Below, in pieces: positions 6,776 to 9,588 of a stretch of 9,588 nt of DNA (the stretch's first letter is position 1; each line of letters starts with the position of its first letter). The DNA is from Bacteroidaceae bacterium (GTDB lineage Bacteria > Bacteroidota > Bacteroidia > Bacteroidales > Bacteroidaceae). The translations under genes were made by a program, and so were the position numbers. The notes under the pieces were generated by a model that saw only the letters and a program-made list of their open reading frames with translations, was not told the origin of the DNA and did no database searches. The DNA lies in the NCBI GenBank assembly GCA_900768625.1, contig CAAGDO010000202.1:1-9588 (forward strand), given 5' to 3'.

Positions 6776-8530
6776 TCAACGAGCGACAACGGTCTTGTGC
6801 CACGTGCCATCGGACATACGGACGATGACCACGCCTCGGGTGGAAGCGTCAACACGACGTCCGGAAAGGTCGTAACGCGCCGTTTCGTGGATTTCAGCGC
6901 TGGCCGTGACAGGATAAATGGCCGATGCATCGGCTGAGGGAAGAGCGGCCTTCACGGAATTGTCGGTGATGCAGGCGAGGGGCGACGTGCTGTCGTAGTT
7001 ACCCACGAAGGCCACGACTTCCATGTTGTCGCGTTTCCAGTCCTTGTTGAGGGCAAAGGTGGTGGCATATTGCATACGTCCGTCTTTCCATTCAACGGGT
7101 TCGCCCCATGTGGCGTTCATCGCACGCACCACGTGCTGGTGCATATACGAAGTTCCGGCGGCACCGGACTGATTGACGGGGGCGATATCGCTCTCCACGA
7201 GGAAGACGCTGAGATGGGGATGGGGCGTGTTGTAGGCGCTGGTGCACAGACCGTCCACTTCGACGTTGAGCTGCGAGTAGTCTTCGTTGGGAACCAAACT
7301 GAGGGAGAGTTTGGCTTCTGTGGGCTGGTTGATGACCTGGGCCACGTAGCCGCTCAATTCTTCTGCCGAACCTGCACCACCCGTGGCAGTGGGTACATTG
7401 TTACTGTTGATGACAGTGAACATCGGACGGCGGTCGAGGGTCACGGCGGGAGCGAAGGCCGCCCCATTATAAATCCAGAGATAATCCTCGTCGTTGCCGA
7501 GCGTGAGCCAGTCCGTCTGGTAGCCGATGTGATGGGCCACGACGTTGATGCGTCCCGCGTTACGGGGTTCGGCGAGCACCGTGCGCAGGTAACCGGCCAT
7601 ATTGGGACAGTTCGTACATTTTTCCGTGGTGAATTCCTCAATCATCAGGTTGCGCGTGAGGCGATAGCTGGCAGCCACTTCATTGTTGGCCGCACAAGCG
7701 TCGGTTTCCGTCAGGCGGAGGCGCCAAGGGGTGGCGTCAGTGGTGGATACGGCGGGATCGAAGCGGAAGGTCAGCGTGGAATCGGCTTGCGACGCCACCG
7801 CTTTTTCCACTCGGGTCACCACGGGATTCACGCCGTCGGCCGAAGCCTCAACGGTGAAACCCTGGACGGCCTTACGTCCGAAATTGTGGACGCGCATGGT
7901 GGCCTGCATGAGGGTGGAACCATCGGCGGAGACGGGCTCGATGCGTGCGTCAGCCATGCCTAGGTCGGCATCGGGCAACGTTTCGCCGCTCACAAGGGCT
8001 TCAATGCAGAGGGTACCTTTCTGGCTGATGTCCTTCCAGTCTTCAGCGCCGAGCTTGACCATCGAGGAACCTTCCACTTCACGACTGGTGGTGGCCACAG
8101 CCATCACGGGGGCTTTCTGATGGAGGGAATAGCCCACATAGAGTGTGGAGCAATCGGCGGGGATGGTGAAGGGCTGGTCGAAGAGGAGCGTGTTCCAACC
8201 GTTGTAGACACCCGACAATCCCTGGCGCACCACGGTGGCACGGGCCAGGTCTGCTCCGTCCACCGTTTCACGTACCCAGACGCTCAGCGTATCCGTGTTG
8301 TTGCGGGCAGCAAGCGCGGCCTTCACGCCCGTAATCTGACAACCGCGATAGGCTGCGAGTTCGCTGGCATGAAGGCATATGGCGCAATCCGTCCAGGCTG
8401 CGCCACGGGTGTAGAGTCCGGGATTCGTGCCGACTTCGCCATTGCAATAGCCCAGGCGAAGCGTATCCTGCTGCGCCTGCGCAACATGGGCTGCACAAGC
8501 GAGCGTAAGGGTGAGAATGAACTTATTCAT
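6776..8530 (-). CDS. Omp28-family secreted protein with CxxC thioredoxin-like motif and T9SS-type C-terminus
   Basis: A 584-residue exported protein. The signal peptide (1-19) ends AQA|QQ. Residues about 22-180 form an N-terminal beta domain that opens LRLGYCNGE. Residues about 185-290 look CARDB-like (VHNFGRKAVQGFTV and later ACAANNEV). From about 296 comes the Omp28-type thioredoxin-fold region: MIEEFTTEKCTNCPN places a C305-x-x-C308 motif at the start of the helix, followed by VVAHHIGYQTDWL (about 330-342) and PAVTLDRRPMF (361-371). The C-terminus (about 545-584; YDLSGRRVDAS, GVVIV, ending VVAR) resembles a T9SS type A sorting domain. Omp28 of Porphyromonas gingivalis is a surface protein studied as a candidate adhesin; the exact role here is unknown, but the retained CxxC permits thiol-disulfide chemistry. 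ATG at 8530 gives a good signal peptide, with no clear Shine-Dalgarno before it. It is the first gene of a possible two-gene unit with the large surface protein. The inverted-repeat element ends 24 bases upstream of its start. Confidence 0.93.
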   Translation of the reverse strand: MNKFILTLTLACAAHVAQAQQDTLRLGYCNGEVGTNPGLYTRGAAWTDCAICLHASELAAYRGCQITGVKAALAARNNTDTLSVWVRETVDGADLARATVVRQGLSGVYNGWNTLLFDQPFTIPADCSTLYVGYSLHQKAPVMAVATTSREVEGSSMVKLGAEDWKDISQKGTLCIEALVSGETLPDADLGMADARIEPVSADGSTLMQATMRVHNFGRKAVQGFTVEASADGVNPVVTRVEKAVASQADSTLTFRFDPAVSTTDATPWRLRLTETDACAANNEVAASYRLTRNLMIEEFTTEKCTNCPNMAGYLRTVLAEPRNAGRINVVAHHIGYQTDWLTLGNDEDYLWIYNGAAFAPAVTLDRRPMFTVINSNNVPTATGGAGSAEELSGYVAQVINQPTEAKLSLSLVPNEDYSQLNVEVDGLCTSAYNTPHPHLSVFLVESDIAPVNQSGAAGTSYMHQHVVRAMNATWGEPVEWKDGRMQYATTFALNKDWKRDNMEVVAFVGNYDSTSPLACITDNSVKAALPSADASAIYPVTASAEIHETARYDLSGRRVDASTRGVVIVRMSDGTWHKTVVAR

Positions 8531-8554
8531 AGGGGTTGGTTGAGGTTTTTATAT

Positions 8555-8749
8555 TGAAGTCGTCTGAACTTTTCTGACGAAGATATGATTTGGCGTTTAA
8601 GCTCTTCTAGATTCAATCTTCCCCTTTCTTTTTGGTCGTTTTTTGACCTTTCATCGGTCGTGTAGCTCGCTACGCTCCCTCTTCAAGGCCAAAAAACGCC
8701 TCAAAAATAAAGGCAAATCTTGAACCTCATAAAAGTTCAGACGACTTCA
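8555..8749. repeat. 195-bp inverted-repeat (MITE-like) element, complete copy
   Basis: The ends are a perfect 19-bp inverted repeat: TGAAGTCGTCTGAACTTTT at 8555-8573 and its complement at 8731-8749. The similarity continues inward imperfectly. The left arm block ending GGTCGTTTTTTGACC (8634-8648) has its counterpart in the right arm complement GGCGTTTTTTGGCC (8687-8700 on the plus strand). The left arm is about 30 bases longer. Near the middle is a small tight hairpin GTAGCTCGCTAC (8662-8673). There is no transposase, no ORF and no obvious target-site duplication. The second copy at 1-88 shows it is dispersed. It lies between a promoter candidate (8900-8907) and the Omp28-type gene, so it would be part of that mRNA leader. 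Confidence 0.85.
8702..8709 (-). promoter_or_regulatory. Possible -7 box inside the repeat element, directed at the Omp28-type gene
   Basis: The minus strand reads TATTTTTG, an exact TAnnTTTG match, with TTTT in the terminal repeat (8731-8734) about 21 bases upstream as a weak -33 candidate. If it is active, the element would supply a promoter about 170 bases before the gene start. The region is A/T-rich, so a chance match is quite possible. Confidence 0.2.
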
Positions 8750-8873
8750 TTCGGATGATTCCTCCCTCCGCAAGAAAGACGGGAGCATGCAACCATAATG
8801 AACAACCGACTTCTGATTTCCTTTTTTAATTGTCGTTTTGTCACGTGGTTCATTGAATCAAAGGAAAACTGTC

Positions 8874-8892
8874 AGAATACCATCGATATTCT
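8874..8892 (-). promoter_or_regulatory. 19-bp dyad just downstream of the promoter, possible operator or 5' hairpin
   Basis: The plus strand reads AGAATACCATCGATATTCT, with perfect 6-base arms AGAATA and TATTCT separated by 7 bases. On the minus strand it begins 7 bases after the -7 box at 8900-8907, so it covers the expected transcription start. This is a typical place for a repressor site. In RNA it would be a hairpin at the extreme 5' end. The regulator is not known, and an A/T-rich 6-base dyad can arise by chance. Confidence 0.35.
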
Positions 8893-8899
8893 AACGCTG

Positions 8900-8907
8900 C
8901 AAAGGTA
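8900..8907 (-). promoter_or_regulatory. Candidate -7 box for the Omp28-type gene or unit
   Basis: The minus strand reads TACCTTTG followed by CA, an exact match to the Bacteroidetes -7 consensus TAnnTTTG. An A/T-rich tract (8908-8930) lies upstream, with TTTTAT but no clear TTTG at the usual -33 distance. The next minus-strand gene starts at 8530, which implies a leader of roughly 360 nt that contains the whole 195-bp element. Confidence 0.5.
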
Positions 8908-9170
8908 GTTTTTTCTTTTATAAAACGCCTTATTGTCGTTAAAAAATCTACAGCCGATGGGCATTTTTTGTTATTTCACCATAGAAAATGAACAACTCTG
9001 CGAAGCTCAGAACTGGCTTATGGCAGGTTATCCATGTACCCCCAAAACCTTTTGCAAGGATGACGTCCATCTCTTCTTCTGAGCACCGTCAACAGACTGG
9101 ATAACGCCGCTTTCGGGGAATATGCATTTGCCGTTTTGAAACCTTTCAGACGGCGCGTTTCCATACGACA

Positions 9171-9186
9171 TGGGGAAAAGTCCCCA
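9171..9186. repeat. Short perfect hairpin TGGGGA/TCCCCA
   Basis: The arms TGGGGA and TCCCCA flank a 4-base loop AAAG. It is not followed by a T run on either strand, so it is not a typical intrinsic terminator. It lies about 20 bases before the tandem repeat array and may be part of the same mosaic repeat. Confidence 0.4.
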
Positions 9187-9206
9187 CGAGCCCCGTTCGA
9201 AGTTAC

Positions 9207-9294
9207 CTACCGGCAATTGCCATTCGCTCTACCGGCATATGCCATTCGCTCTACCGGCAATTGCCATTCGCTCTACCGGCAATTGCCATTCACT
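9207..9294. repeat. Four 22-bp tandem repeats with palindromic cores
   Basis: The units are 9207-9228, 9229-9250, 9251-9272 and 9273-9294, joined without spacers. Each consists of CTACC, a 10-base palindrome, and ATTCGCT. The core is GGCAATTGCC in units 1, 3 and 4 and GGCATATGCC in unit 2. The last unit differs by one base near its end (CACT for CGCT). The 22-base length does not keep a reading frame, so it is not a protein repeat. The lack of spacers rules out a CRISPR array. The function is unknown; a protein-binding array or part of a dispersed mosaic repeat is possible. Confidence 0.9.
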
Positions 9295-9501
9295 AACCAA
9301 TCAAGGGACTTTGGACAACTTCCTCCCTTTCCCCGTTTGAGCGTACCACATAAACGGCTCATCCTCGGGCTCGATTGTAAAAAGAAATACGGCGATCCGC
9401 GAAAAGATGGATTAATTTATAGTTCACCACAGAGCCCCTCCCCTGAGCAAAACGGGAAATAACATTTCCATCTCTACGCTACAAATTCTCCTGAAAGTAG
9501 T

Positions 9502-9509
9502 TATCTTTG
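9502..9509 (+). promoter_or_regulatory. Candidate plus-strand -7 box near the right edge
   Basis: TATCTTTG matches TAnnTTTG exactly and is followed by CA, a common context for Bacteroidetes promoters. No clear -33 TTTG is seen 19-22 bases upstream. It would direct transcription rightward out of the window, starting near 9515, and is the only good plus-strand signal here. Confidence 0.45.
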
Positions 9510-9536
9510 CACAGGCAAGTAAGTAGGCCATAATTG

Positions 9537-9562
9537 GTAATGGACTTTCGAGTCCAATTTAC
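9537..9562 (+). promoter_or_regulatory. Hairpin in the leader or small RNA at the right edge
   Basis: TGGACT and AGTCCA pair around a TTCG loop, and GTAA/TTAC extend the stem past a 2-base bulge. It lies about 20 bases after the expected start from the promoter at 9502-9509, so it should be in a 5' leader or the first hairpin of a small RNA. No start codon with a usable frame is visible before the window ends. I do not recognise a known RNA family. Confidence 0.35.
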
Positions 9563-9588
9563 AGTTTGGTTCCGTCTGCTCGTAGAGA

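Larger units (their letters stand above)
8750..9501. other. Gene-poor intergenic region of about 750 bp
   Basis: No convincing protein-coding gene is visible. The few open frames here have no recognisable motif, run through the tandem repeat and show no initiation signal. The region holds a minus-strand promoter with an adjacent dyad (8874-8907), a short hairpin (9171-9186) and a tandem array (9207-9294). The stretches 8910-9170 and 9295-9501 show only weak short inverted matches, such as GCCGT/ACGGC at 9130-9154, and I see nothing else to annotate in them. Confidence 0.6.

Noticed and set aside
7070..7963. Plus-strand open frame of 297 codons opposite the Omp28-type gene
   Set aside because: Same reason: it is fully antisense to a well-supported gene, with no motif or initiation signal.
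1..8749. Composite transposon
   Set aside because: The flanking repeats are short, neither encodes a transposase, no integrase or transposase is in between, and no target-site duplication can be seen.
9028..9216. 62-codon minus-strand frame (MPVGNFERGSWG...)
   Set aside because: It starts inside the repeat region, overlaps a hairpin and shows no domain or ribosome binding site. It could be a gene remnant, but nothing in the sequence supports a real product.
9207..9294. CRISPR array
   Set aside because: The units are directly adjacent with no unique spacers, the unit is shorter than typical CRISPR repeats, and there are no cas genes.
9136..9462. 108-codon plus-strand frame through the tandem repeat
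   Set aside because: The 22-bp units are not a multiple of three, so the translation changes frame pattern across units. There is no promoter nearby and no recognisable protein feature.
9537..9562. tRNA gene
   Set aside because: The hairpin has a 4-base loop rather than a 7-base anticodon loop, and there is no T-arm motif or acceptor stem around it.

Overview
The window looks like a chromosomal stretch from a Bacteroidales bacterium, most likely in or near Prevotellaceae. Three things point there. Two proteins have C-terminal ends of the type IX secretion system (T9SS) type. There are Bacteroidetes-style -7 boxes (TAnnTTTG), and the starts mostly lack a strong Shine-Dalgarno sequence. The AAA-ATPase/PD-(D/E)XK protein also belongs to a family that is expanded in this phylum. 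Genus assignment is inference from these general features.

All three confident genes are on the minus strand. Read in the direction of transcription they are: (1) 8530-6776, a 584-residue Omp28-type secreted protein with a CxxC thioredoxin-like motif and a C-terminal sorting domain; (2) 6616-2051, a 1521-residue multidomain surface protein with a propeller-like N-terminus, duplicated Fn3-Fn3-jelly-roll modules, a CARDB-like domain, a jelly-roll domain nested inside an Fn3 domain, and a T9SS C-terminal domain; (3) 1858-89, a 589-residue AAA-ATPase-like protein with a C-terminal PD-(D/E)XK_9 nuclease domain. Genes 1 and 2 are 159 bp apart, are visibly richer in G/C than gene 3, and probably act together at the cell surface. 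A -7 box in the gap suggests gene 2 also has its own promoter. Gene 3 is separated from gene 2 by a large terminator-like hairpin, has its own candidate promoter, and is probably functionally unrelated.

The noncoding DNA holds the most unusual structure. A 195-bp inverted-repeat element with 19-bp perfect ends lies at 8555-8749, just upstream of gene 1. A second, inverted copy, cut by the window edge (1-88), ends exactly at the stop codon of gene 3. The three genes are therefore bracketed by oppositely oriented copies of one dispersed repeat. A gene-poor stretch follows (8750-9588). It has a minus-strand promoter with a 19-bp dyad immediately downstream, an array of four 22-bp tandem repeats with palindromic cores, and, at the far right, a plus-strand promoter leading into a hairpin-containing leader or small RNA that runs off the window.

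I did not find a clearly new defence or metabolic system. The repeat element, the palindromic array, the nested domain architecture and the ATPase-nuclease are the points worth following.
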